A stretch of 64,000 nucleotides of DNA from Asanoa iriomotensis. Lineage in GTDB: Bacteria > Actinomycetota > Actinomycetes > Mycobacteriales > Micromonosporaceae. The notes beneath the pieces were generated by a model. It ran no database searches. It was given only the letters and a program-made list of their open reading frames with translations, and had not been told where the DNA came from. This document shows, piece by piece, positions 36,404 to 44,741 of this stretch. The stretch lies in the NCBI RefSeq assembly GCF_016862515.1, contig NZ_BONC01000041.1:1-64000 (forward strand), written 5' to 3'. Every line of letters begins with the position of its first letter. The first letter of the stretch is position 1. Both the position numbers and the translations under genes were made by a program.

Positions 36404-37996
36404 ATGCCGAGCCCACCGCCGCCGACTTCACCAATCTCGCCGATAGAACGCGCCGCCCAAACGTTCGCGGCCGAGCTGTCGCGCTGGCGGGTCGAGCGCG
36501 GCCTGACGAAGAAACAGTTGGCGACGCAGATGGGCTTCGATCCCTCCTACGTCAGCCACGTCGAAGGCCGTCGCCACCGCCCCACCGAGGATTTCGCCCG
36601 CCGCGCCGAGGCCGTGCTCAGTGCCGGCGGGGCGATCTGGCTGCGCTTCCAGGACTACGACGACCTGCGGCACGCCCGCGGTGTCGCCGGGCAGTCCCAC
36701 CGCGACCCGCCAGTCCCCGAGCAGTGGATGCCGCCCGGCACCGGGCTGATCGTCGAGCAGGAGCTGGCGACGCTCGCGTTCATCGGCGACGCGTACCGCT
36801 GCGTGATCCGCCGTTCCCTCTACAACGCGGGCACCGAGCCGGTCACCCGTTACCTCGTGCGGGTCGCCGTCGACCGCTACCCCGACGACCCCGAGCTGTC
36901 CAACAAGCACCACCGCGACCATCCGCTGACCTTCGACGAGCTTGACCTGCGCGCCTGGTGCGACGACCCGCCGGCGCGCGAGCCGATGGAGTGGCGCAAG
37001 AAGCACGACCGCGACGCGTTCAAAGAGGTCTGGTTGCTCTTCGAGAACGCGAACGGCCGCTTCCCGCTCTACCCAGGAGAAAGAGTCACCATCGAGTACG
37101 CGTACACGGTCGGTCAGGAGAAATGGGGTCGTTGGTTCCAGCGTGCCGTGCGCCTGCCCACCCGGCGGCTGACCGTGCGCCTCGACTTCCCGACCGAGCT
37201 CGACGCGCAGGTCTGGGGCGTCGAGACGTCGCTGTCGGCGGAGGAGGCGCCGCTGCGCACGCCGGTGTCGCGGCGCGCGGAGGGTGACCGCACGTGGTTC
37301 GAGTGGACCACCGACGCGCCGACGCTCAACGCCCGTTACCGGTTGGAGTGGCGGTTCCGGGCTGCGCGGGAGACGCCGAACGGGTGGTTGACGGCGCTGC
37401 CGCCGGCCGTGCCGATCGTGCCCGCGCAGCGGCACGCGCCGCGGACGCCGAGCGAGCGGATGCGTTCGGTCGGTGTCGTGCAGCGGGGCAGCGCTCTGCT
37501 CGCGCACACGGCGGTGCCGTTGCGGCTGCCGGCCGACGCCGACGGTGGACGCGACGTCGTCGCCCGGCTGTTCGCGGCGCTGGAGCGCATCGAGGAGATG
37601 CACATCTTCAGCAAGGGCGTCGGCCTGGCGGCGCCGCAGATCGGGCTCGCGGTCGCGATCGCGGTGGTACGCCCGGCCGATCCGTCCACCGAGCCGCTCG
37701 TGCTGGTCAACCCGCGGATCGTCGACGCGTCGCCGCGCACCGACGAGCGCTACGAGGGCTGTCTGTCGTTCTTCGACGTGCGCGGGCTGGTGCCGCGATC
37801 GCTGCGGATCCAGGTGGAGCACATGGACTGGAACGGCGAGCGCCGGTTGAGCACGTTCGAGCGCGGGCTGGCGCGGTTGGTCGCGCACGAGATCGACCAT
37901 CTCGAGGGGCGGCTCTACGACGAGCGGATGCCGGCGGGCTCGCCGCTGGTCCCGATCACGGAGTACCGCGAGACCGGGGTGCCCTGGAGTTATTAG
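36404..37996 (+). CDS. helix-turn-helix / peptide deformylase fusion protein
   Basis: This 530-residue protein fuses an N-terminal XRE-type helix-turn-helix (about 15-75, LTKKQLATQMGFDPSYVSHVEG), a beta-rich middle region of unknown type (about 80-345), and a complete peptide deformylase domain (about 365-515). The three deformylase motifs are intact: GVGLAAPQ (405-412), EGCLS with C453, and HEIDH with H495, E496 and H499. Deformylase removes the formyl group from nascent proteins using Fe2+. AGGGAT supports the ATG at 36404 over the GTG at 36401. The stop overlaps the converging ATPase gene. Confidence 0.9.
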   Translation: MPSPPPPTSPISPIERAAQTFAAELSRWRVERGLTKKQLATQMGFDPSYVSHVEGRRHRPTEDFARRAEAVLSAGGAIWLRFQDYDDLRHARGVAGQSHRDPPVPEQWMPPGTGLIVEQELATLAFIGDAYRCVIRRSLYNAGTEPVTRYLVRVAVDRYPDDPELSNKHHRDHPLTFDELDLRAWCDDPPAREPMEWRKKHDRDAFKEVWLLFENANGRFPLYPGERVTIEYAYTVGQEKWGRWFQRAVRLPTRRLTVRLDFPTELDAQVWGVETSLSAEEAPLRTPVSRRAEGDRTWFEWTTDAPTLNARYRLEWRFRAARETPNGWLTALPPAVPIVPAQRHAPRTPSERMRSVGVVQRGSALLAHTAVPLRLPADADGGRDVVARLFAALERIEEMHIFSKGVGLAAPQIGLAVAIAVVRPADPSTEPLVLVNPRIVDASPRTDERYEGCLSFFDVRGLVPRSLRIQVEHMDWNGERRLSTFERGLARLVAHEIDHLEGRLYDERMPAGSPLVPITEYRETGVPWSY

Positions 37997-39240
37997 GCAG
38001 CGACCTGCCAGAGGGCGCTGACCGGCATGGCCCGGAGCTTGTCGCCGAAGGGCAGTGTGGCCGTGCCGGTGTAGAGGACGACGCCGGCGACGAAGTCCTC
38101 GCCCAGGCGGTCCGCGAGCCGGCGCAGGCCGCGGAAGTCGTCCGGCCCGACGGTCGACGCCGCCTTGACCTCGATGCCGACGACGTTGCCGGATCTGTTC
38201 TCGAGGACCGCGTCGACCTCGAACTTGCTGTGGTCGCGATAGTGGGAGAGCTCGGCGGCCTGGCGGCACCAGGTCAGCTGGCGGGCCAGCTCGGACACGA
38301 CGAAGGATTCGAGCAGCGGACCGAAGGGCGCGCCTGGCCGAAGCAGCGACCGGGCGTCGATCGCCAGCTCGTTCGCGGCGATGCCCGAATCGACGAAGAC
38401 CAGCTTGGGCGCGGCCGTCGCCCTCGTGCCGAGGTTGCGCGACCAGCCGGGGATGCGTTTGACGAGGAAGATCTCCTCCAGCGCCTGCAGGTAGCGGGCG
38501 ATCGTCGGGCGGCTCAACCCGAGCTCGGACTCGAGCGAGTTCGCGGCGATCACGGTCGCGGACCTGGCGGCCAGCAGGCGGACGAGCTTGCGCAGCTCTG
38601 CCTTGCGGTGAATGTCGGACAGCTGGCGGACGTCTCGGTCGATCAGGGCCTGCACGTATCCGTCGAGGAAGCGTTGGCGGCGCTGGGCATCGTTGCGGCC
38701 CGTGGCCTCGGGCAGCCCGCCGCGCACGATCCTGGCGGCGTAGTCGGCGCGGGTCACGGTGGACTCGTGCCGCAGGTCGGGTCCCTCGGCGAAGATGGCG
38801 TCGACGAAGCCGTCCGGGTCGTCGTCGAGTTCGCCCTGCGAGAAGGGCCAGAGTTCGACGGTTTCCATCCGGCCCGGCAACGCGTCGGGTGCGGCGACCA
38901 TCCCGAAGAGGCGGGACGAGCCGGTGAGCAGGTAGCGGCCGGGGCGCGGGTCCTCGTCGACCGAGGCCTTGATGGCCAGCAGCAGCTCCGGCGCGCGTTG
39001 GATCTCGTCGATCGCCATCAGCTCCGCGGTGTCGACGAAGCCGACCGGGTCGGCCAGGGCCGCGGCCCGGTCCTGCGCCCGGTCGAGATCGCGGCGCTCG
39101 GCCAGGCGATCTTGGGCGACGACGCGGACCAGGGTGCTCTTGCCGACCTGGCGCGCCCCGGTGATGAGGACCACGCGGGTATCGGCGAGCGCGGCGCTCA
39201 CCTGCGCCGCGGCATGGCGCGGGACCAGCTGTGCGGGCAC
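37993..39240 (-). CDS. DUF4143 family AAA+ ATPase
   Basis: This 415-residue protein has an N-terminal AAA domain with Walker A GARQVGKST and Walker B-like LMAIDEIQ, a winged-helix-like middle (SELGLSRPTIARYLQALEE), and a C-terminal DUF4143 domain with FEVDAVLENRSG and VGIEVKA, a PD-(D/E)xK nuclease-like pattern. Such ATPases are widespread and poorly characterised; some act in mobile or defence contexts. Four 22-bp repeats lie just upstream of the start. It overlaps the HTH-deformylase stop by 4 bases. Confidence 0.88.
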   Translation of the reverse strand: MPAQLVPRHAAAQVSAALADTRVVLITGARQVGKSTLVRVVAQDRLAERRDLDRAQDRAAALADPVGFVDTAELMAIDEIQRAPELLLAIKASVDEDPRPGRYLLTGSSRLFGMVAAPDALPGRMETVELWPFSQGELDDDPDGFVDAIFAEGPDLRHESTVTRADYAARIVRGGLPEATGRNDAQRRQRFLDGYVQALIDRDVRQLSDIHRKAELRKLVRLLAARSATVIAANSLESELGLSRPTIARYLQALEEIFLVKRIPGWSRNLGTRATAAPKLVFVDSGIAANELAIDARSLLRPGAPFGPLLESFVVSELARQLTWCRQAAELSHYRDHSKFEVDAVLENRSGNVVGIEVKAASTVGPDDFRGLRRLADRLGEDFVAGVVLYTGTATLPFGDKLRAMPVSALWQVAA

Positions 39241-39260
39241 ACGTCATGGTAACTTGCGGT

Positions 39261-39348
39261 TTCGATTCGCGGGCGGTTGACTTTCGATTTGCGGCGGGTT
39301 GGTGTTCGATCCGCGTGAGGTCGGCGTTCGATTCGCGTCGTGGGCCGA
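39261..39348. repeat. four 22-bp tandem repeats upstream of the DUF4143 ATPase
   Basis: TTCGATTCGCG-like units begin at 39261, 39283, 39305 and 39327, an exact 22-base period. The first 6 bases (TTCGAT) are invariant, and the rest is a looser G-rich stretch. They lie immediately upstream of the ATPase start (39240), a position suited to cooperative protein binding. Confidence 0.75.
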
Positions 39349-39394
39349 GCCTGACCAGCGGCGGACCTGGCAGCGGAGCGAAGCGCAGCGCTCT

Positions 39395-39433
39395 CTGGCG
39401 GGAGCGACGGTCGCGCCCCGCGCGGACCCGAGC
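39395..39433. repeat. dispersed 39-bp repeat, copy 2
   Basis: This is 35/39 identical to 29017-29055 and abuts the stop codon of the flavohemoglobin gene. Confidence 0.6.
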
Positions 39434-40549
39434 CTAGATGTCGCCGAAGGTGTCGTACTTGATCCTGACCGCCGGGACCTTGAGCTCGGCCAGCGTGCGC
39501 AGCGTGTTCTTGACCATCGACGCCGAGCCGGAGACGAAGAAGTCGTGGTCGCCCCACGGGCCGTAGCGGGCGACTACCTCGCCGATGTTGCCCTGCTCAC
39601 CGACGAAGTTGCGGTCGTCGCTGCACGCCGGGACCACCGACAGCCACGGGTAGCGGGCCGCGAGCTTGTTGAGCTCCGCCAGGTCGTAGAGGTCGTCGCG
39701 GTCCTTGGCGCCGAAGAACACGTGCACCCAGCGCGTGCGGTTGTAGCGGGTCAGCTCCTCGATGAGCGCCTTGATCGGGGCCAGGCCGGTGCCGCCGGCG
39801 ACGCAGACGACGTCGCGGGTCGATTTGCGGTCGAGCGTCATCGTGCCCATCGGCGCGGCGACCCGCAGCAGGTCGCCGACCTGCACGCGGCGGACCAGCG
39901 CGCTCGACACCCAGCCGGCACCCAGCGCGCGCACGTGGAACTCGAGCGTGCCCTCCTTGTTGGGGGCATTCGCCATCGAGTACGTGCGCCAGAGTCGCGG
40001 CTGGTAGCGCGGCGCTTCGACGCTGACGTACTGGCCGGCGCGGTATTCCAGCGGGTACTGGAGCGGGCGGCAGGTGATCACGGCGATGTCCTTGGCCCGG
40101 CGCTCGTGGGTGAGGACCTCGGCGTGCCAGAAGGCGGGGTTGGTGTCGGCCTCCGCGCCCGCGATCATCTTCTTGGCGATCACGCCGTACGCGTCGCCCC
40201 AGGCCTGGTCGTACTCGATGCTCCAGGACTCGCCGGCGAAGGTGCGCAGGGCCTCCAGCAGCGCACCGCCGACCACGTCGTAGTGGTCTGGTTCCACGTG
40301 GAACTTGCGATGGTCGCGGCCGAGCTGGCGCAGGTATTCCTCGAACCGGTCCGGGTCGTCGAGCGTCTGCACCGCGGTGACGATGGCACCGAGCAGCCGC
40401 GCGCGCTGCACGTCCATGGTCACCGGGAACAGGTGCCGCAGATGCGGATTGGACAGGAAAATGCGTGCGTAGAAGTATCCGGCGACCTTGTCCTGCTGTT
40501 CCTCGACGAGGGTCCAGCTCTCCTTGAGCAGCCGTGAAAGGTTCCCCAT
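39434..40549 (-). CDS. flavohemoglobin (globin + FAD/NAD reductase)
   Basis: This 371-residue protein has a globin domain (about 1-135, with the YFYARIFLSNPHLRHLFP helix and a proximal His in the RKFHVEPDHY segment) and a ferredoxin-reductase-type module with FAD motif RTYSMAN and NAD motif GGTGLAP. Flavohemoglobins detoxify nitric oxide to nitrate or act as oxygen-dependent oxidases. The ATG at 40549 follows AAAGGG; the frame is open upstream but adds non-globin sequence. It is divergent from a PNPOx-like gene. Confidence 0.92.
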   Translation of the reverse strand: MGNLSRLLKESWTLVEEQQDKVAGYFYARIFLSNPHLRHLFPVTMDVQRARLLGAIVTAVQTLDDPDRFEEYLRQLGRDHRKFHVEPDHYDVVGGALLEALRTFAGESWSIEYDQAWGDAYGVIAKKMIAGAEADTNPAFWHAEVLTHERRAKDIAVITCRPLQYPLEYRAGQYVSVEAPRYQPRLWRTYSMANAPNKEGTLEFHVRALGAGWVSSALVRRVQVGDLLRVAAPMGTMTLDRKSTRDVVCVAGGTGLAPIKALIEELTRYNRTRWVHVFFGAKDRDDLYDLAELNKLAARYPWLSVVPACSDDRNFVGEQGNIGEVVARYGPWGDHDFFVSGSASMVKNTLRTLAELKVPAVRIKYDTFGDI

Positions 40550-40800
40550 TGACGCCCTTTTCGCTTGTCGGACGCGCCTCGGCCTCCACCCGGCCCGCCG
40601 TGCCTCTTTGTTGATCAGGGTGTGTGTGGTCGCGCTGTGCACGTCCGACCAGCCTGCGCACTCTCCGTCGACCTCCATCGCACAGAATGTGCGACGAGCG
40701 CGATCCGGCCCTGTCTATGGATCTCCGCGTATGGAACGCTGACCTGCGTGTGGTAAGGCGCTGCGCGTTCCGGCTGGTCATTGTCGGGTCTGGAGTTCGC
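40550..40800. promoter_or_regulatory. divergent region between flavohemoglobin and PNPOx-like genes
   Basis: This 251-base gap must hold both promoters. GGAG lies before the ATG at 40801 and AAAGGG before the flavohemoglobin start. I found no convincing NsrR or other operator. Confidence 0.3.
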
Positions 40801-41286
40801 ATGGAGCGCACCGTCATTCCTGCCCCAACGGGTTCGTTCGGGCGCAGCCGGCGGTCGGCCGGTTGGCGGTCCACCGCGCCCGTCGGACGGCCCATTGATC
40901 AGCCGACCGTGGAGCTGAAACGGCTCGACGACCGCATGGTCGACTTCATCCGCAAGCAGGAGATGGTCTTCGTGACGGCGGCGCTGGGCGGGCGGACGGC
41001 GCGGCGGGGACCGGTCGGCTTCGTCCAGGTGCCGTCGCGGCGGCTTGTCACCTGGCCGGAGTACGAGCGAACGCCGATCTCCGGGCCGGTGCGGTTGTTG
41101 CTGCTGGACCTGCTGCACGAGCGGACGGGGCTGCACGTCACCGGTCGGGCGTCGGCGGTGTCCTACGGGCCGCTGCAGGTGGCGTCGGGGTCCGATCCTG
41201 TCCTTGTCGACGGGCCGGTGCCCGAGTGCTGGGTCCGGGTGCGGGTCGACCAGGCGTGGTTCGCCGACCAGGGGCCGCTTGTTTAG
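40801..41286 (+). CDS. PNPOx-like split-barrel protein
   Basis: This 161-residue protein contains DDRMVDFIRKQEMVFVTAAL, a strand-helix pattern like the start of pyridoxamine-phosphate-oxidase-fold flavin or heme-binding proteins, plus GPVGFVQVPSRRLVTWPEY. No catalytic residue pattern is certain. The ATG at 40801 follows GGAG. Divergent placement next to flavohemoglobin suggests shared control, perhaps by nitric oxide or redox stress. Confidence in the fold is moderate. Confidence 0.65.
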   Translation: MERTVIPAPTGSFGRSRRSAGWRSTAPVGRPIDQPTVELKRLDDRMVDFIRKQEMVFVTAALGGRTARRGPVGFVQVPSRRLVTWPEYERTPISGPVRLLLLDLLHERTGLHVTGRASAVSYGPLQVASGSDPVLVDGPVPECWVRVRVDQAWFADQGPLV

Positions 41287-41330
41287 TGCGCTTCGTGTAC
41301 GCGCTCAGGTTTATCCGGCACAGTTAGCGC

Positions 41331-42098
41331 GTGACTGTCGATCTCGAGGAACAGCGGCCGGTGCGCGCTGACACCCGCTTGCGTCCGGAGATCCTGATCG
41401 TGCTCGGGCTGTCACTCGGGCAGTCCGCGATCTACTCGATGGTAACGATCGTGGCGCGGCTCACGGCCTCGCAGCCGCTGTCGCAGCAGACGGCCACGTT
41501 GAACGCTTCGCAGTCGGCTCGGCCTTATCTGGATCTCACGTACCAGCTGCTCGGGATCTTCTTCTCCCTGGTGCCGGTGGCGCTGGCGCTGTATCTGCTG
41601 CGGTCGCCGCGGACGTCGCTCGGCCTGGATTTTCGGCGGCCCTGGTTCGATGTCGGCTGGGGCGTCGCACTGGCGGCGGCGATCGGGCTGCCGGGCCTGG
41701 GCCTGGTCTGGGCGGCCTCTTACCTGGGCATCAACGCGAACATCGTGCCGGCGGCGCTGCCCTCGGTGTGGTGGGCCGTCCCGGTTCTGATCTTGTCCGC
41801 TCTGCAGAACGCGCTGCTCGAAGAGATCGTGGTGGTCGGCTACCTGGTCACCAGGCTACGTGAGCTCGGCTGGAAGCTGGGCTGGGTGGTCGCGGCGTCG
41901 GCGGTGCTACGCGGCTCGTACCACCTTTATCAAGGCTTCGGCGCCTTCGTCGGCAACGCGGTGATGGGCGTGGTGTTCGCCCTGTTCTTCATCCGGACGA
42001 AGCGGGTGCTGCCGCTGGTCGTGGCGCACACGCTGTTGGATGTGGTGGCTTTCGTGGGGTACGCGCTGCTGCCGCGCGCCTGGTTCAGCTGGCTCTGA
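41331..42098 (+). CDS. CPBP family membrane protein (Abi/CAAX protease-like)
   Basis: This 255-residue protein has about eight hydrophobic helices. The CPBP motifs are present as LLEEIVVVGYL (E-E pair, but the usual Arg is Val), RGSYHLYQG and VAHTLLDVV (His/Asp). The family includes intramembrane metalloproteases and immunity or processing proteins. The missing Arg is a caution for protease activity. GTG at 41331 lacks a strong ribosome site, so leaderless expression is possible. It overlaps the converging EcsC-like gene by 14 bases. Confidence 0.85.
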   Translation: MTVDLEEQRPVRADTRLRPEILIVLGLSLGQSAIYSMVTIVARLTASQPLSQQTATLNASQSARPYLDLTYQLLGIFFSLVPVALALYLLRSPRTSLGLDFRRPWFDVGWGVALAAAIGLPGLGLVWAASYLGINANIVPAALPSVWWAVPVLILSALQNALLEEIVVVGYLVTRLRELGWKLGWVVAASAVLRGSYHLYQGFGAFVGNAVMGVVFALFFIRTKRVLPLVVAHTLLDVVAFVGYALLPRAWFSWL

Positions 42099-44286
42099 AC
42101 CGCTGCACCGCCCTTGCCGCGACGCGCTCGGTGTTGAGGCTGGCCGCCGCGGCGCCGCCGGTGACGGCGAGGCCGGGCCACCAGCGGGCCAGGATCTTGA
42201 GCGCGGCCCAGGTCGCGGTCTTCCCTGCCGCGGTGATGGGGGCACGGCTGGCGCTGTGGCCTTTCTGCCCGTCGATGGCGGCGCGGGCAGATTCGTCGTT
42301 CTGGTGTACGCCGGTTAGGACTAGCAGGTCGATCGCGGTTGCCTGTTTGCCGTAGGCGGCGGCGATGTGGGTGATCAGTTCGGCGTTGACCCAGCTGGTG
42401 CCGGCCAGGTCGGCGGCGGCGGACCAGCCGGTGGCCAGGCTGGCGGCGGCGCCGGTTGCGGTTGAGCGGCGAGTGAAGCGGCGTTGGGCCAGGCGGGCCA
42501 GGCCGTCGGGGGTGGCTGTCGGGTAGGTGGCGCGGAGGTGGGCCGCCCAGTGGGCCGCTTGGGGGTTGAAGCGTTTGACGGCGGCTACAGCGGCGATCTC
42601 GGGGAGTTGCCGCAACGATCGCGGCAGGTCGGGATCCGCGTCTGGCGCGGGCGGTTCGGCGGGGTGCTGGCTGGTCGCGGTGGCCTTGGCGACCATCTCG
42701 GGGGCGGCGGTCGAGGCCGGCGCGGGCGCGGGGGTCGCGGCCGCGGCGGCTGGGTCGGTCTCGGCCGGTTCGGTCGGGACAGCGGCCGCCGAGGTGGCTG
42801 GCTTCGGTTCACCGACCGCTACGGCGTCGGAACTTGGGTCGGTGGCCGACACCGATTCCTCCGAGCCCTTGTGGGTAGCAGTCTCTTCGAACTCGGCCGA
42901 AGCAGCCGGCTCGGTTTGAACTGATGCGGCCGACTCTGCCGGGACCGCAGGTGCTAGCGCGGCCGGCTCTGGTCGGGCGCCGGCAACGACGTCAGCGTCC
43001 GCATCGGTGGTCGCGACCGACTCCGCCGCGCTATAGGGCGCGGCGTCTCGCCTGGGCGCTGGGGCCTCGGCCTTGAGGCTTGGCTCGGTGGCGCCGGTCG
43101 GTGTCGCCACGCTGGGCGCCGTCGCAGTTGGCCCGTGCGTGGCCGCGGGGATCACCGCGGTGGGCTCGGTCTGCGCAGGCGCCGGCGAATCGGTCGCCAG
43201 AGCGGGTGCGGCCGGGTCCGGCTGGGCGACGGCGGGGATGCCGTTGCTCTGGTCGCTGGTCGACGGCTGTTCCTGCCCGGAGCCCTCGGCTGCGTGATCT
43301 GACCGCTCGCCTACAGCTTCTCGAGCGGGCACCGAGGCCCCGGTCTTGACGACCGGCTCGGCCGACGCGGTCGGGCTGGTCGCGGCGCCGGCGCGCCGCT
43401 CAGTGGCCGACTCCGCCGCGTCGTTGTTGCCTGCGGGCGACGTCTGCTTGGCCGTGGCCTTCTTGGCTCGCTTCGCAGGGGTGGCCTGGTCCGGCACCGG
43501 CGCAGCCGAAGCGGCGACCGCCTCCTTACGGGGCCGCGTTGTCTTGGCGGGCGTGGCGCCCCCGGGCTCTGGGTCCTTCACGGCGTCCGGCTGGTCGGTG
43601 TTGGCCCGCGCGGTTGGGGTGCGCTTGGCCGGGGCAGCCGTCTTGGGCGCCGCCTTGGCGGTCGGCGGTTCGGCGGCGGCGGCCTCGCCGGCGGCCGTCT
43701 TCGCCGTCGACGTTTCGGTGGCCGCCGCAGACACTCGGCCGGTCGTCTTCGATGTCGCCCTCGCCGTCGGGGATTCGGCGGCTACCGCCGGCTCCGAATC
43801 GGCTGGCTTGGGCGCCGCCTTCGCCGTCGACGGTTCGTTCGCAGCCGCCGCCGGCACTCGGTCGGTCGTCTTCGATGTCGCCCTCGCCGTCGGGGATTCG
43901 GCGGCTACCGCCGGGCCCGAATCGGCCGCTTTGGGCGCCGCCTTCGCGGTCGAGGGTTCGTCCGCAGCCGCCGGCTCCGCGCCCGCCTTCTTTCGCGGTC
44001 GCGGCGTCTTGGTCGGTGTGGCGTCCGTCACCGGCGTGTCGTTCCCCTCGCGCCGGCGGGGCGCGGCGGCACCCGCGGCCTGAGCGGGCCGCGACGCCGG
44101 CGGCGTCGGGCGAGGAACCTCGGGGGGCGGTTGGAAGAGCACGGCAGGCGGCAGCTTCGCCGCCCTGGGCTGGGGCGCCCGTCGATCTTGCTTCTGCTCA
44201 GGCGCGGCAAAGGTCGCCTCGGCCGGCCGCGACCGCGGCCGGCGCTCATCGGCCGGCTGCTCCGGCTCCGTACCACCGGTTCCCAT
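42085..44286 (-). CDS. long disordered Ala/Pro/Lys-rich protein with EcsC-like C-terminus
   Basis: This 733-residue protein has a disordered N-terminal part (about 1-550) rich in Ala, Pro, Thr, Glu and Lys, with two near-identical 41-residue units encoded 123 bases apart (DNA copies start at 43741 and 43864). The C-terminal 170 residues are helical with the pattern SWVNAELITHIAAAYG and a conserved Trp. This resembles EcsC-family membrane or peripheral proteins. The ATG at 44286 is the likely start; an open stretch upstream runs toward the tRNA gene. Confidence 0.75.
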   Translation of the reverse strand: MGTGGTEPEQPADERRPRSRPAEATFAAPEQKQDRRAPQPRAAKLPPAVLFQPPPEVPRPTPPASRPAQAAGAAAPRRREGNDTPVTDATPTKTPRPRKKAGAEPAAADEPSTAKAAPKAADSGPAVAAESPTARATSKTTDRVPAAAANEPSTAKAAPKPADSEPAVAAESPTARATSKTTGRVSAAATETSTAKTAAGEAAAAEPPTAKAAPKTAAPAKRTPTARANTDQPDAVKDPEPGGATPAKTTRPRKEAVAASAAPVPDQATPAKRAKKATAKQTSPAGNNDAAESATERRAGAATSPTASAEPVVKTGASVPAREAVGERSDHAAEGSGQEQPSTSDQSNGIPAVAQPDPAAPALATDSPAPAQTEPTAVIPAATHGPTATAPSVATPTGATEPSLKAEAPAPRRDAAPYSAAESVATTDADADVVAGARPEPAALAPAVPAESAASVQTEPAASAEFEETATHKGSEESVSATDPSSDAVAVGEPKPATSAAAVPTEPAETDPAAAAATPAPAPASTAAPEMVAKATATSQHPAEPPAPDADPDLPRSLRQLPEIAAVAAVKRFNPQAAHWAAHLRATYPTATPDGLARLAQRRFTRRSTATGAAASLATGWSAAADLAGTSWVNAELITHIAAAYGKQATAIDLLVLTGVHQNDESARAAIDGQKGHSASRAPITAAGKTATWAALKILARWWPGLAVTGGAAAASLNTERVAARAVQRFRAS

Positions 44287-44405
44287 GGTTTGGCAGCGTA
44301 GTCCCGCGACCGGGGGTTCACCGGTTGCTGGAGCCGCAAGTCTGCTCGAACGACCTTCGGAGGTCGCTTTGCCCGGTCCACCGAGGGACCTGTATCCTCG
44401 ACCGG

Positions 44406-44429
44406 CGGTGGTCTGCAGGCAGACCACCG
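44406..44429. repeat. 11-bp inverted repeat before tRNA-Ser
   Basis: CGGTGGTCTGC and its complement flank a 2-base spacer and end two bases before the 5' end of tRNA-Ser. It may be a terminator for upstream transcription, or a processing signal in the tRNA precursor. Confidence 0.5.
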
Positions 44430-44431
44430 GG

Positions 44432-44521
44432 GGAGACTTCGCCTAGTCTGGTCTATGGCGCCGCACTGCTAATGCGGTTGGGGTTTATCGCCCCTCCCGG
44501 GTTCGAATCCCGGAGTCTCCG
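44432..44521 (+). tRNA. tRNA-Ser (anticodon GCT)
   Basis: The 90-base gene has a 7-bp acceptor stem (GGAGACT with AGTCTCC), an anticodon loop CTGCTAA giving GCT, a long variable arm typical of serine tRNAs, and a T-arm CCGGGTTCGAATCCCGG. No CCA is encoded directly. Confidence 0.95.
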
Positions 44522-44555
44522 CGCCAAACCCGGCGTGTATGCTGGCGTGGCACCT

Positions 44556-44628
44556 GCGCCCGTAGCTCAACGGATAGAGCATCTGACTACGGATCAGAAG
44601 GTTAGGGGTTCGAGTCCCTTCGGGCGCG
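44556..44628 (+). tRNA. tRNA-Arg (anticodon ACG)
   Basis: The 73-base gene has acceptor GCGCCCG/CGGGCGC, D-arm GCTCAACGGATAGAGC, anticodon loop CTACGGA (ACG, read as inosine after editing) and T-arm AGGGGTTCGAGTCCCTT. It follows tRNA-Ser by 34 bases and is probably co-transcribed. Confidence 0.96.
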
Positions 44629-44634
44629 CAACAA

Positions 44635-44665
44635 GGCCCCTGAGCTGCGGCTCAGGGGCCCTTTT
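44635..44665 (+). terminator. rho-independent terminator after tRNA-Arg
   Basis: An 11-bp stem (44635-44645 with 44650-44660), a TGCG loop and CTTTT end the tRNA transcript. Confidence 0.92.
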
Positions 44666-44741
44666 CTGGTCCGATGCGATCACGGCAGCACTACGACACC
44701 GACTGCAGCCCTATCGCCCATCCACTGTGGATCGGCCCGGA

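Noticed and set aside
39261-39348. CRISPR array
   Set aside because: The units are 22 bp with only about 6-11 conserved bases and no spacer-repeat structure, and there are no cas genes.
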